A stretch of 34,522 nucleotides of DNA from the IMG/VR virus record IMGVR_UViG_3300027494_000010, positions 1 to 34,522 of that record; one strand, written 5' to 3'. Shown piece after piece: positions 13,119 through 21,983 of the stretch; position 1 is the first letter of the stretch, and every line of letters starts with the position of its first letter. The notes beneath the pieces are model-generated. The model was not told where the DNA came from. It worked only from the letters and a program-made list of their open reading frames with translations, and searched no databases. The DNA is from a virus. The position numbers were made by a program, and so were the translations under genes.

Positions 13119-13625
13119 TTACGTCAGGTTGATGAGGTTCTCAGCCACGCGTCGTGCCCAACCGCGACCGAAGGTGTTGAACGTCTGGAGTTCAGTCAGG
13201 AATTTAAGCCGCACGCCGTTAAACCGCGCCGCCAGCTTGTACTGATCCATTGCCCGCACCGCCGCTAACGTCCCCTGACCGATAATCCCGTCATCCTTAA
13301 CCCCCACGGCCCGCTGAAGCCATTTCGCAGCCTGACCCACACCGGAGTTCACCGCCCCATCAAACACAGCAAAACGCACTTGCTTGGGGAGATCGTCAGC
13401 GTGCAATTTGTCCCAATAGTCTCGGCGATAAATCTGCTGCGCTCGCTCAAGCGTCAAGTTCTTGATGTCCTCCATCGGATAGGAGTTAGCGGCGACGCCA
13501 TACTTGGTGCCCAACATTTCGCCAACGCCTACTTTGCCGCCAGTCCAGTTGCCGGGGTCGTTGCGGTCGTCGCTGTACCCACCTTCATGGCCGATAAGTA
13601 CCTTGAAAGATTCCTCGAAAGTCAT
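13119..13625 (-). CDS. endolysin, glycoside hydrolase 108-type muramidase
   Basis: A 168-aa cell-wall hydrolase. The N-terminal HEGGYSDDRNDPGNWTGG contains the catalytic Glu of the GH108 family (E14) and the family-typical NDPG and GGxxxVGE elements; the C-terminal half (FDGAVNSGVGQAAKWLQRAV, DGIIGQGTLAAV) matches the peptidoglycan-binding part of this family. Length is normal for the family. There is no signal peptide or N-terminal anchor, so release should depend on a holin. The start overlaps the stop of the upstream small membrane protein (ATGA). Confidence 0.93.
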   Translation of the reverse strand: MTFEESFKVLIGHEGGYSDDRNDPGNWTGGKVGVGEMLGTKYGVAANSYPMEDIKNLTLERAQQIYRRDYWDKLHADDLPKQVRFAVFDGAVNSGVGQAAKWLQRAVGVKDDGIIGQGTLAAVRAMDQYKLAARFNGVRLKFLTELQTFNTFGRGWARRVAENLINLT

Positions 13626-13840
13626 AGTTTGTCATCCGAGGCTATTTTGATACCAGTAATCAACCCAATAAACCCACCGACGATGGTTTGAAACGCGGGA
13701 AGTACCGCTTCAAAGATTTTGTTGTTATCCACTTTTTCGTCGAACAACCCCACCATCATTCCAGCAACCATCGCTAAAAGAATTGCAGCTAGCGTGATTG
13801 TGGCGATCAACGTCACCCACACGCTCAGCTTTTCTTTCAT
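13622..13840 (-). CDS. two-pass membrane protein, candidate holin
   Basis: A 72-aa protein, MKEKLSVWVTLIATITLAAI, with a long first hydrophobic segment (about residues 8-32), a charged loop (FDEKVDNNKIFEAV), and a second hydrophobic segment (TIVGGFIGLITGIKIA), ending in DDKL. The topology fits a class II holin. It is coupled to the endolysin by an ATGA overlap and follows a one-pass coiled-coil protein. Its base composition is visibly more AT-rich than neighbouring virion genes, which may reflect separate acquisition. Confidence 0.75.
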   Translation of the reverse strand: MKEKLSVWVTLIATITLAAILLAMVAGMMVGLFDEKVDNNKIFEAVLPAFQTIVGGFIGLITGIKIASDDKL

Positions 13841-14082
13841 CGGTCAGCCTTCCCATCGAGTTTGTCAAAGATTTTGCTGAGCATGTCTTTGATCTCGTAG
13901 ATGTCGCGGCGGTAGTCCTCTTTCAGGACGTAGGTGCGCGGCAGATCTTCGCGCAGCTTGCCGAGGTCAGTCTTCAGTTCTTTGACCGCGCTCCACATCT
14001 CCATTGCCAGCCAGCACAGCAGGGTGATGAACGACCCCAGCAGGATGTTGATGATGCCTTGCACGTCGATCACCCAGTTCAC
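13837..14082 (-). CDS. one-pass membrane protein with coiled coil (lysis-associated)
   Basis: An 81-aa protein with an N-terminal transmembrane segment (IDVQGIINILLGSFITLLCW) followed by a charged heptad-like region (EMWSAVKELKTDLGKLREDL and KDMLSKIFDKLDGKADR). This resembles XhlA-like or spanin-like lysis accessory proteins, but there is no lipobox or Rz-type signature, so the exact role is open. It has a GTG start at 14082 with a perfect AAGGAGG 5 nt upstream. First gene of the lysis cassette, overlapping the next one by ATGA. Confidence 0.72.
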   Translation of the reverse strand: MNWVIDVQGIINILLGSFITLLCWLAMEMWSAVKELKTDLGKLREDLPRTYVLKEDYRRDIYEIKDMLSKIFDKLDGKADR

Positions 14083-14130
14083 GAAAACCTCCTTATACCG
14101 CGCCCAGCGGCACTGCGATATGGGAAAAAC

Positions 14131-16881
14131 TCACGGCTGCTGGTTGCCCATCAGCGCGTTAATGTTGACCGCTGCCGGCGCCAACTTATTGACCGCCCCG
14201 ACTGTTTTTGTCGTCGCGTCAACCGCCCGCTGAGTGATGTTGCCTTTGGCCGCTTTTTGCATAGCCTCCGCGAGCGCCTTGGAGTCTATCATCGCCAGCG
14301 CCAACCGTTGCGCCAGCCGAGCGTTTACGTTTTTGGACAACTCGGCGACCGTGTTGTTGACGATGATTTCAGTGCCGATGCCAACCGGAATTTTGACGCT
14401 GCGGTACTTTTCCCACAGCGGCATCTTGAGCTTGGCGCCGGTTTCGGCCAGCGCCGCCGCCGTTGTCTGGTGGTACAGCGCCGTTTGAACCTGGTCTACG
14501 ATGTTTTTGGCGGCGGGTACGTCGGCGACGATGTCTGCCACGGTTTCTTTTTCGGGGATGTTCAGGCGCTTGCGGAGCGCGTCAATATCGGCGTTGACCT
14601 TGTCAAGGTCAGCGGTTGCGACTTTGGCCGCCTGCTTGGCTTGCTCAAGCTCACGCGCCCGATCAGCAACATCTCCGACCAACGCTTCTTTATTTCGCGC
14701 CGACGCTGCTTTACGGGCGGCGGCCTCGGCTTCTACTTCCGCCACCGTTTTGCGAACGGCAGGCAAGCCGCCCTCAATTGTCGGTACGGGCGCTTGAGGC
14801 GCAGGGCCTAACTTGTCTTGCAGCTTTTGAATCTGCGACGTGGTTTCAGAAATGTCCGCCGCCATGCGCGGGTAGACAGTCGCCGGCAGCGTTCGCAGGT
14901 TGATGTTGGTGAAGTCAACGCCGGCGTCTTTCAGAATCCGCATGTTGTCTTCGTACTTGGACATGAAGCGGGCGTGCGCGGTGGGGTCAACCACGTTGTT
15001 CTTGACCACTTGCTTGCGGTAGAAATTCTCAATCGCTAGCTGTAGCTGCGCGCGAGCCGCCGGGTCTTTTTTCACCATCCGCGCCATCTGCTGCGTGGCG
15101 TCCAGATTGCCGCTGCTGAAGAACGAAGGCACAATCGCGTCGGGCCGCATGTTGCCGGTAAGCAGTTTGCGGGATTCATCGCCTGACTTGTACACGTCTC
15201 CGATCAAAGTCTTGTACGCCGCACGCGCGTCATCCGCCGCTTTGATAGCGTCGGGCGGGAACGTGGTGCTGTTAGCGATTACGCCGTCAATCGCCTCCTG
15301 CATCTTCGCCAGCGCGGCTAATTTGGTCGCTTGCGCTGGATCGGTAGCAGCGCGGATTGTCCGGGCGTAGTCAGCGTTCAAGGCTTTGCGAAGGTCAATC
15401 AAGTCTTCCATTGACGCCATCGGCGTCTCAAACGTAGTTGACCGACCCGTCAGGCCCATAGGCCCGGTGCCGGTGGTGGTGGCCTTGCCTCGAAATCGAT
15501 TGAGGATGGCAGCGGTGGCCGACGGAAGCATGTCCGGCGCAAATTTAGCCAGCGGCGTGCCCATAGCCTGCGCCGCGACGTTAAAGATGTCGCTGGCGTC
15601 GGTTTTGGTTCCCTTCGCCAAATCCCGCGCGGAGTCGTACAGCGGGTCTACTTTGGACTGGGTCACGCTAGTTTTGCGACGGTCGATCATGTCCGTCAGC
15701 ACTTGGCCCTGTTGCTCTGGCATTGTCTTAGGCAGCGTTCCCGCCTCGGCCATGCGCGTTTGTTCTAGCTCTGACGACAGCCGGCCAGCGGCTTGCCGAG
15801 CCCCTTCAAGCTGAAGCAACATGTTAGGGGGCATGGGTTGTTCGCCAGCCAGCCCCGCCGCCCGTTTTGCGTCGTCCAGCGCAGACTGTTGGAGATTGAC
15901 AGACCAGTCGGATAGCGCGTTGACAGAACCGATTTCCTGATTGATCGCCTGCTGGGCTCCAGCAAGTTGATTGGCCTGCGCGCTACGCTGCGCCAGCGCG
16001 GGGTCTTCGTAGAACTTCTTCTGTATTGCCCCGCCTCCCATGAACTCCGCTTCCCGCGCGGCCCACGCCAGCGTAGGCAAGTTCATTTCGGTGGCGATTT
16101 GGTCAATAGATTGCCCCGCCGCAGCACGCGAAGCGATTTCGTTCATTCTGTCGGGGTTGATGCGCTGGCGCCCGCTGCGGTCAAGAACGTCGTTAAACAG
16201 CCCGATTTCGCGAAGCGCGCGGTTAAACACCGCCGTTTCGCCACCAGGCACGACATATGGTTCAGCAAAATTGTACGCGCTGCTGATTACCGGATTGACC
16301 AGCTTTGCGGCGGGGCGCAGCGGATCTGTAAACTGCCCGGCCGTAGATAGCACAGCGCCGGCTTTTGATAACTTACCCGCCGCGCCGGTAGCACCCGCCG
16401 CCTGCGCCGCCGCGCCAGTCGCGCGAACCGCCCCCGCGCCGCCCGTGAGAACCGTAGATATGTCGGCCATCGCGCCGACCGGATCGGTCTGGATGGTCTT
16501 GACGAAGTTGTCCCATCCGCCGTACCGCTCGCGGTACATGGAGTTCAAACTTTTCGCAAGCTCAACCGACTTGGCTTTTTCAGGCTGCTCCGAATAGTCC
16601 AGCCCGGTAGCCAGCAACGCCTCGCCCTGCGCGAGTTTGCCGAGCATGGTTGCGGTGTCCACGGGGTGCAGCACCATGTCCACCAGACTGCCGTAGAAAT
16701 TGATGGCGCTGCTGGGGATGTTACCTGCGGTGGTCTTGACGCCTTTCCATACGCCGTCCAGCGTTACAGGCGGCGACGGCGAAGACTCAGGCTCAAATGT
16801 AGCCGTTGATAAGTCAAACGCAGATGGCTGCGGCGAAGAAGACGCGGGCTCAAATTTAGCCGTTGACAGGTCAAAAGCCAT
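14131..16881 (-). CDS. large internal virion / DNA-ejection protein
   Basis: A 916-aa protein, alanine- and glutamine-rich and largely helical, with no enzymatic motif I can recognise. The N-terminus has a near-perfect direct repeat (AFDLSTAKFEPASSS then AFDLSTATFEPESSP), followed by a conserved-looking segment (WKGVKTTAGNIPSSAINFYG) and long coiled-coil candidates, for example around KQAAKVATADLDKVNADIDA. It is the last and largest of three consecutive proteins in the place where P22-type phages encode ejection proteins gp7/gp20/gp16, so it probably lies inside the capsid and enters the host with the DNA. The start overlaps the previous stop by one base. Function is by position and composition, not by motif. 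Confidence 0.75.
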   Translation of the reverse strand: MAFDLSTAKFEPASSSPQPSAFDLSTATFEPESSPSPPVTLDGVWKGVKTTAGNIPSSAINFYGSLVDMVLHPVDTATMLGKLAQGEALLATGLDYSEQPEKAKSVELAKSLNSMYRERYGGWDNFVKTIQTDPVGAMADISTVLTGGAGAVRATGAAAQAAGATGAAGKLSKAGAVLSTAGQFTDPLRPAAKLVNPVISSAYNFAEPYVVPGGETAVFNRALREIGLFNDVLDRSGRQRINPDRMNEIASRAAAGQSIDQIATEMNLPTLAWAAREAEFMGGGAIQKKFYEDPALAQRSAQANQLAGAQQAINQEIGSVNALSDWSVNLQQSALDDAKRAAGLAGEQPMPPNMLLQLEGARQAAGRLSSELEQTRMAEAGTLPKTMPEQQGQVLTDMIDRRKTSVTQSKVDPLYDSARDLAKGTKTDASDIFNVAAQAMGTPLAKFAPDMLPSATAAILNRFRGKATTTGTGPMGLTGRSTTFETPMASMEDLIDLRKALNADYARTIRAATDPAQATKLAALAKMQEAIDGVIANSTTFPPDAIKAADDARAAYKTLIGDVYKSGDESRKLLTGNMRPDAIVPSFFSSGNLDATQQMARMVKKDPAARAQLQLAIENFYRKQVVKNNVVDPTAHARFMSKYEDNMRILKDAGVDFTNINLRTLPATVYPRMAADISETTSQIQKLQDKLGPAPQAPVPTIEGGLPAVRKTVAEVEAEAAARKAASARNKEALVGDVADRARELEQAKQAAKVATADLDKVNADIDALRKRLNIPEKETVADIVADVPAAKNIVDQVQTALYHQTTAAALAETGAKLKMPLWEKYRSVKIPVGIGTEIIVNNTVAELSKNVNARLAQRLALAMIDSKALAEAMQKAAKGNITQRAVDATTKTVGAVNKLAPAAVNINALMGNQQP

Positions 16882-18134
16882 TACCGAATTTCCTCGTAGG
16901 AGGTTCCGTCTGGGCTGACATACGCTTGATTTCCTTTAGCGTCGGTCGCTATCTTCCATCCTTTAGCATTTGTTGCGGGGATGGCGGGCCGCGCCGCAGC
17001 GGCGGGCGCTGTGGCTGGCGCCGCGCCGCCAGAAGGTACAGGGGGCGGCAAAGCGTAAGTTTCGTTGCCCAGCCCAGTATCGGTCAAAATTCCGGCGGGC
17101 AGGGTTTTCCGCCGGCTGTCCCAAGCGGAAACTGACTGCTGTGCTGCGCGGTATTGAAGATCCGCCAACCGCCGAATGTTTTCAAGGCTCATGTTAATTT
17201 TTCCGCCGGCAGCGGTTTGCAAGAACACCAAGTCTTTATCGGTAAATCCTTGCCCAGACCCTAGCCCAGATGATTTTATGGAGTTAAGCGTAGACTGCCC
17301 CATGCTTGAAATCAGTGCTTCAGTGTTGGCAATTCCTGCGTCGGGCGTATTGCCAGCTAGATCAAGCGCTTTAGCAAGGCTTAATCTTATGTCAGCACCC
17401 GCGCCGGAAATAAGCCCTGGGCTGTTAAGCGCGGCCATAATATCTACCGCACTCTGAGCCAATTTCGGTGCAACTCTAGCTGCCGATAACATTTCTGAAT
17501 CTTGCGTGGCGACGTTTTTGCCAAATTCTTCGCCGTATTTCTTTTCCGTGCCGGTATTAAGACTAATAGACGTGCCCGCCGCGCGAGTCTGCTCGTACTT
17601 AATCTGATTATTGATTTCTTCAAGTTTGGTGGCGTACATCGGGTCGTTTCGGTCAAGCTGATCCCGCGCCATCTGAAGCTGACCCAGCGTGGTCGGCGGC
17701 TTGGCAAGGTCAGCTTCTTCTTTCGCCGTCATCCCACGCATCCGTCGCGCAAGCATTGTGACTTTCGCAGGGTCGTTCAGCTGACTGCCGATGAACTGAA
17801 CGTGCTGCGGGCCAAGCCCCAACGCCTCGGATAGTTCCGGGTCTTGCGCAGCTGTGGTCAGCAGGCCCATCAGCGTCTTGGGGTCTTCGCCAGCCATCGC
17901 GGCACCGTTGCGGAACGCATTGACCTTGGCCTCTAGTCGGGTCTTGCGTTCCGTCGCCTGACTGGTGGCGATGTCCTGCTGATACTTCTGCGCGTTCAGT
18001 TGATTGGACTGAATGCCGCTCTGCAACTCTTGCATCTTCATCATCATGCCGAGTTGGTTCACCGCAGCGTTGGGGTCGCGCTCCGGCATGGCAATGGGCG
18101 TCAGGCCCCGGACAAGCGTCGGATCTAATGGCAT
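16881..18134 (-). CDS. internal virion / ejection protein candidate
   Basis: A 417-aa helical protein. The N-terminal region (QLGMMMKMQELQSGIQSNQLNAQ) is Met/Gln-rich and likely a coiled coil; the middle has MLARRMRGMTAKEEADLAKP and the C-terminal part is rich in Ala, Pro and Ser with a final WKIATDAKGNQAYVSPDGTS. Such Gln/Ala-rich proteins sit between the tail and lysis genes in podoviruses and are usually virion-internal. No catalytic motif is visible. It begins 1 nt after the upstream gene's stop and shares one base with the downstream start, so the trio is probably co-translated. Confidence 0.7.
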   Translation of the reverse strand: MPLDPTLVRGLTPIAMPERDPNAAVNQLGMMMKMQELQSGIQSNQLNAQKYQQDIATSQATERKTRLEAKVNAFRNGAAMAGEDPKTLMGLLTTAAQDPELSEALGLGPQHVQFIGSQLNDPAKVTMLARRMRGMTAKEEADLAKPPTTLGQLQMARDQLDRNDPMYATKLEEINNQIKYEQTRAAGTSISLNTGTEKKYGEEFGKNVATQDSEMLSAARVAPKLAQSAVDIMAALNSPGLISGAGADIRLSLAKALDLAGNTPDAGIANTEALISSMGQSTLNSIKSSGLGSGQGFTDKDLVFLQTAAGGKINMSLENIRRLADLQYRAAQQSVSAWDSRRKTLPAGILTDTGLGNETYALPPPVPSGGAAPATAPAAAARPAIPATNAKGWKIATDAKGNQAYVSPDGTSYEEIR

Positions 18135-18135
18135 G

Positions 18136-19851
18136 TCAGCCCACTCCCGAGTAGTCGAGCATACTCCGACTGCGACCGCTGCCGCCGCCAGCCTGACGAA
18201 TCAGCGCGTTGATGTAGTCCCGCTGCAACTGCTCATCCTGCGTGGTGCCTCGGGACAGGGCGCTGTTGATCGCACGGTTCCACCCCTCCTGCGCCCCCAA
18301 GTACCCAGACGCCCGCGCATCCGCCGCGCTGGTCACCGCGCCAGCCTGCGCCTGGCCCGCGTTGCCCATGTAGTTGGCGACGTTGGTGCCCATGTTCTGA
18401 CCGGCCTGCGACAGCGTGTTGACTGCCGTCTGGCCTGTGCCCGCAATCGCCTGCAACGGGTTCAGCAGGTTCGTCCGGTTCGTCTGGAAGCGGTTGAAGG
18501 CGTTCATGTACTCCTGCGACGCCAAGTCCTGACCGTAGCCCTGCGACGCCTTCAGCGCGGCGCCAGAGATAAGCCCGCCTCGCGCCGCCGCCTGCCGGTC
18601 TAGCGCCTTCAAGCCCTCCGACATGCGGAACGCATAGCCGGGGTCGGCTTGGAAGTCGGCCATCGTGAAGTTCTTTGACAGCGAGCCGTAGCCCGGCGCC
18701 TTGCGGTTACCGCTCAGGCCCAGCAAGTCCTGCATCCGGTTCAGCGCGTTGACGCCGCCCTGGCGGAACGGTTCGTTCAGCGCGGTCTGCGCGGCAAAGA
18801 TTTCGCGGGCCAGATCCATCTGCTCTCGCGAGGTCTGCGAGCCGATGTTAGCGGCCTGCTGCGCGGCGTTGGCCTGCATCTTCGCGGCGTTCTCAACGGC
18901 ATTGGCATTACGATAGCCAGACACCACGTCGATGCCCATGCGAAGCAAATCGCCCTTGCTGACGCCGAAGTCGTCCATCAAATCGGTAAACCAACCCATG
19001 TTGCTGCCTCCGGGGCCTGCGCCCGCTGTACTGCCGACCGCACTGCGGCCGGGGATGTTCAAAGACCCTACTGCGCCTGCCGCACGCGCCGCGTTCGACA
19101 TGCCGGCGGCGGTGCCAGACGCCACCCAGCTAGGCATGTTGCTGGCGAACTGCGCGCTGCTCAGTTCAGGGCCGTACCTCAGATAGTTTAGCGCGTTGCT
19201 TGGGGCGTTGGCGATCGACGACCCGATACTGCGCGCGTAGTTGGCCCAGCCACCGGCGGCGTTCACGCCGGACGCGATGTTGGCGCCGGTGCCGCCCGCG
19301 AAATAGCCCTGCCCGGCAGACAATATAATTTCCCCGATGTCGCCGCCTTCGCCTGCCGTGCGGCCCCCTAGATATGCCGCGCCGGCCCAGGGGCCAAGAA
19401 AGTACCCTGCCGTCGCCGCGATGATAGGGTCTAGGATCGTCATGATGTCGAAGTCACGCGGCGGCAGGGCGTTCTGCGCCTGATAGTTCCGCGCCGTCAT
19501 GTCGAACAGCTTATGCACCGGCACGCCGGGGTTCTGCGCCATCAGCGTCTGCAAGCCGGGCTGGCGGGCGTCGTCGCGGCCGTACTCGGCTTCGCTGAAC
19601 GCCCGGTTATAGCCCGGCTGGCCTTTGCGGTTGTTCGGGTTCGCGCTGTACCGCTTCAACCAGGCAATCGTGTCCTGCTCGACTGTCGGTGAGTTGGGGT
19701 CAATCCCGCGAGCCCACAGCCCTGCGCCGTCGGACGTGGCGAACCGCTTCACATCCTCATCGTGCTTGAACCCACCCGACATGCCAAAGCGGACCTTCAC
19801 GCCGTTGAAGACGCGGACATCCCCCTTCTTTGGCCGGCGGTAGACGCTCAC
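18136..19851 (-). CDS. DNA-injection-type internal protein
   Basis: A 571-aa protein. The N-terminus is soluble and basic (MSVYRRPKKGDVRVFNGVKV). Next comes a Gly/Ala-rich hydrophobic region (ILDPIIAATAGYFLGPWAGA, GYFAGGTGANIASG) that could insert in a membrane, and a C-terminal Gln/Asn-rich part (MQANAAQQAANIGSQTSREQ, NRMQDLLGLSG, FQADPGYAFRMSEGLKALDR). That C-terminal unit recurs in many phage virion proteins near tail genes. I interpret it as an ejection protein forming part of the envelope-crossing channel; this is inference. GTG start overlapping the stop of the 41-aa gene. Confidence 0.72.
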   Translation of the reverse strand: MSVYRRPKKGDVRVFNGVKVRFGMSGGFKHDEDVKRFATSDGAGLWARGIDPNSPTVEQDTIAWLKRYSANPNNRKGQPGYNRAFSEAEYGRDDARQPGLQTLMAQNPGVPVHKLFDMTARNYQAQNALPPRDFDIMTILDPIIAATAGYFLGPWAGAAYLGGRTAGEGGDIGEIILSAGQGYFAGGTGANIASGVNAAGGWANYARSIGSSIANAPSNALNYLRYGPELSSAQFASNMPSWVASGTAAGMSNAARAAGAVGSLNIPGRSAVGSTAGAGPGGSNMGWFTDLMDDFGVSKGDLLRMGIDVVSGYRNANAVENAAKMQANAAQQAANIGSQTSREQMDLAREIFAAQTALNEPFRQGGVNALNRMQDLLGLSGNRKAPGYGSLSKNFTMADFQADPGYAFRMSEGLKALDRQAAARGGLISGAALKASQGYGQDLASQEYMNAFNRFQTNRTNLLNPLQAIAGTGQTAVNTLSQAGQNMGTNVANYMGNAGQAQAGAVTSAADARASGYLGAQEGWNRAINSALSRGTTQDEQLQRDYINALIRQAGGGSGRSRSMLDYSGVG

Positions 19852-19973
19852 GACGGTTCGTTACCCTCGGCTAGCCAGCGCAGGTATTCCTGCCAATCGC
19901 GGTTGTCAGGGTCGTTCGGAACGAACGCGCCGTCCGACCGCAACACACCATTCTCGCGTTTCTGATACGTCAT
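19848..19973 (-). CDS. 41-aa protein, tail-fibre-assembly-like
   Basis: This short gene reads MTYQKRENGVLRSDGAFVPN and then DPDNRDWQEYLRWLAEGNEPS. The segment 'IPxDPxNRDWQEYLxWLAEGN' is a common ending of small proteins found directly after tail-fibre genes, some of them annotated as fibre assembly or host-specificity accessories. The start lies in an ATGA overlap with the tail-fibre stop, and the end overlaps the GTG of the next gene (GTGA). It is too short for automatic detection but the family resemblance and coupling make it credible. Confidence 0.75.
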   Translation of the reverse strand: MTYQKRENGVLRSDGAFVPNDPDNRDWQEYLRWLAEGNEPS

Positions 19974-21577
19974 AGCTCTGCATCCGCTGTGTGCGTCCAA
20001 GAGTAATAGTTACCCGCTGTCAGCGATACGCTGCCTTCCAGATATGCGTACCCGCCGACATACGTCGCGACTGGCGCATAAGTAGTACCGATGGCAACGC
20101 CGGCCGCGTTGTATGCTGCGACGGCGCCGGAGGTAGTCGTGGTGCCGGCGTAAATCGTGACAGTAGGCGCGATTCGCATAGGCACGGGGAATAGGAACCC
20201 AGCGTTGACGCGAGAGGTTGTAATCGCAGCGTTCGTCAAATACTGCCGACTAGGCGAATTAGCGGTCGTTGATTGATAGTACCGCTGGCACAACTGGGTT
20301 TCGGTGGTGATCGGACGGTTCTCAAACGTCGGAACAGTGGCGCCGGGGAACAACTGCACGCCGGTCAGCAGGAACGTGTTGCCTGCGGTGTCGCCAAGAT
20401 TAACTTGTGCGCTGGTGGCGACGTAGTTGCCGGCGTTCCACGCGCCACCCGTGGTCTGATACGTCGCGCCCGCCATCAGAGCCCATTGCACCCATAGACC
20501 AATGCCGTTGGTGATGTTCCACGATATGGTGTTGGGCAAACCGTTGGTGATAGTGACGGTCTTGTATTCCCAAGTGTTCACGGCGTTGATGGTGTACGTC
20601 GCGATGTAGGTGTGCGTGGTAGGACTATTGTTAAGCGCCACGCAATGCGTGCCGAGTTTGCTGGAACGCACCCAGAAGGACAGCGTAAAGGTCTGCCCGA
20701 TCAAATCGGTGATGTTGTAACCCTCTACTTTTTGTGCGATGAACGCAAAATCACCAATCGCCACCGTAGGGTGCGCGGTCGTGCAGTTCCAAAGACCGGA
20801 ATATTTAGCCGCTACGGGCGGGCCGGGGTTAGCAGTTTGTGTTTGAAGGTTAGCCACCAGCGCGGGTGCGGCGGGAGCGGTGAAATAGTACTGCCAGCGG
20901 TCGGCTATAAAGGATGCTGTCGTTCCAGTAATCGCAACGCCGTTGTTGCGCTGGTCGATCATGAAACCGCCGTTGATGATGCGGTTGTTGTTGTTTTGCA
21001 GCCCAGTGCCGACCGGGACGTAGGAGTAATTGACGTACTGGAACCGCGTGCCGTCGTACTCCACCAGCACAATCTGGCCAACCTGAATGTCGCCAGCAAC
21101 CAGCGGATTGGTGCCCTGCTTGGTCAGCGATTTAACGCCCAGCCCATTTAGGTTTAGTGACGTTGCGCCGGTGTTAGTCGCTGCCGCCACGAACGAAAAC
21201 TGTTGCCCGGTGGCGTATGCAGTAAAGTTAGGCGACGTGACGACAGCGGTGATTGCGTTGGCAGTTCCGCCGACGCTAGTCAAAAACTGCGACGCGCCGA
21301 ACGTCTCGGCGCTGCTGATGTTGTCCACCGTCCAGATTTCAACGTCGTCCGCTGTGGTCAGCTTCAGCTTGTACGCCGCCGACGCCAGCCACACGCTGGC
21401 CTCACCCCGCGAATCAAGGATGATGGGGTTGGTGTTGGCAATCGTCCCGGCCTGCGTCGTGTACGTTGCCAGCGGGGTCGTCGTGCCCGCAGCGTAGGAG
21501 TAGAGCTTGCCTCCGACCAGCGGAGCGCCTCCGGTGGAGAAAAACTGCATCTTCGGCAGCGGACTCAGAATCGCCAT
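19970..21577 (-). CDS. tail fibre / receptor-binding protein
   Basis: A 535-aa beta-rich protein. The N-terminus (PLPKMQFFSTGGAPLVGGKL, YSYAAGTTTPLATYTT) is the widespread phage tail-fibre/spike attachment segment. A central region with NRIINGGFMIDQRN and IADRWQYYF, then a lectin-like body (QKVEGYNITDLIGQTFTLSF, LLTGVQLFPG), is typical of carbohydrate-binding fibre domains. Codon use and the high Thr/Asn/Ser content fit a trimeric adhesin. This is the most likely host-recognition protein of the phage. The region is somewhat less GC-rich than the flanking genes, as often seen for exchanged fibre modules. Confidence 0.85.
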   Translation of the reverse strand: MAILSPLPKMQFFSTGGAPLVGGKLYSYAAGTTTPLATYTTQAGTIANTNPIILDSRGEASVWLASAAYKLKLTTADDVEIWTVDNISSAETFGASQFLTSVGGTANAITAVVTSPNFTAYATGQQFSFVAAATNTGATSLNLNGLGVKSLTKQGTNPLVAGDIQVGQIVLVEYDGTRFQYVNYSYVPVGTGLQNNNNRIINGGFMIDQRNNGVAITGTTASFIADRWQYYFTAPAAPALVANLQTQTANPGPPVAAKYSGLWNCTTAHPTVAIGDFAFIAQKVEGYNITDLIGQTFTLSFWVRSSKLGTHCVALNNSPTTHTYIATYTINAVNTWEYKTVTITNGLPNTISWNITNGIGLWVQWALMAGATYQTTGGAWNAGNYVATSAQVNLGDTAGNTFLLTGVQLFPGATVPTFENRPITTETQLCQRYYQSTTANSPSRQYLTNAAITTSRVNAGFLFPVPMRIAPTVTIYAGTTTTSGAVAAYNAAGVAIGTTYAPVATYVGGYAYLEGSVSLTAGNYYSWTHTADAEL

Positions 21578-21578
21578 A

Positions 21579-21983
21579 TTAGTTAGCCTGCAAGGTTATC
21601 CAGTTGGTGCCGTCGTTCTGTAGCATAGCAAATTTACCCGCCGTCGCGGCAAGAATGGCGGTGCCTGGTGTCGTGCTGCCCAGCGGCACCACGTTCGCCT
21701 CCGCTGATGTGACGGCGCTGGCCGTGAGCGTGCTGAGCAGTAGCACCCGCCCTGTCGCCGCCGGCGGTAGCGTGACCACGCAGGCAGCCTGAAACTGCAC
21801 TGCCACGTCGGTGTCGTTGATCGAATAAGTGGCCGCCGACACGGTAGCCGGCACCTGCCAGATGACCGCGTTGCTGCGGATGAACAGGTTGTAGAAGAAC
21901 CGATACCATTGCCGCGACATCAGGCCCGTCGTGCCGTCCAGCACAGGGACGCGGGGCGCCGGGATGTTGGTGGTGTTAAGCAT
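21579..21983 (-). CDS. virion-associated protein upstream of tail fibre
   Basis: A 134-aa protein beginning MLNTTNIPAPRVPVLDGTTG. It contains LMSRQWYRFFYNLFIRSN, a motif repeatedly found in small virion proteins encoded beside phage tail genes, and then a beta-rich body (VQFQAACVVTLPPAATGRVL) resembling a small adhesion/collar domain. It overlaps the gp10-like gene stop by 8 nt and ends 2 nt before the fibre gene. It may be a fibre adaptor or the counterpart of the P22 tail needle region; I saw no gp26-like coiled coil, so the role stays open. Confidence 0.7.
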   Translation of the reverse strand: MLNTTNIPAPRVPVLDGTTGLMSRQWYRFFYNLFIRSNAVIWQVPATVSAATYSINDTDVAVQFQAACVVTLPPAATGRVLLLSTLTASAVTSAEANVVPLGSTTPGTAILAATAGKFAMLQNDGTNWITLQAN

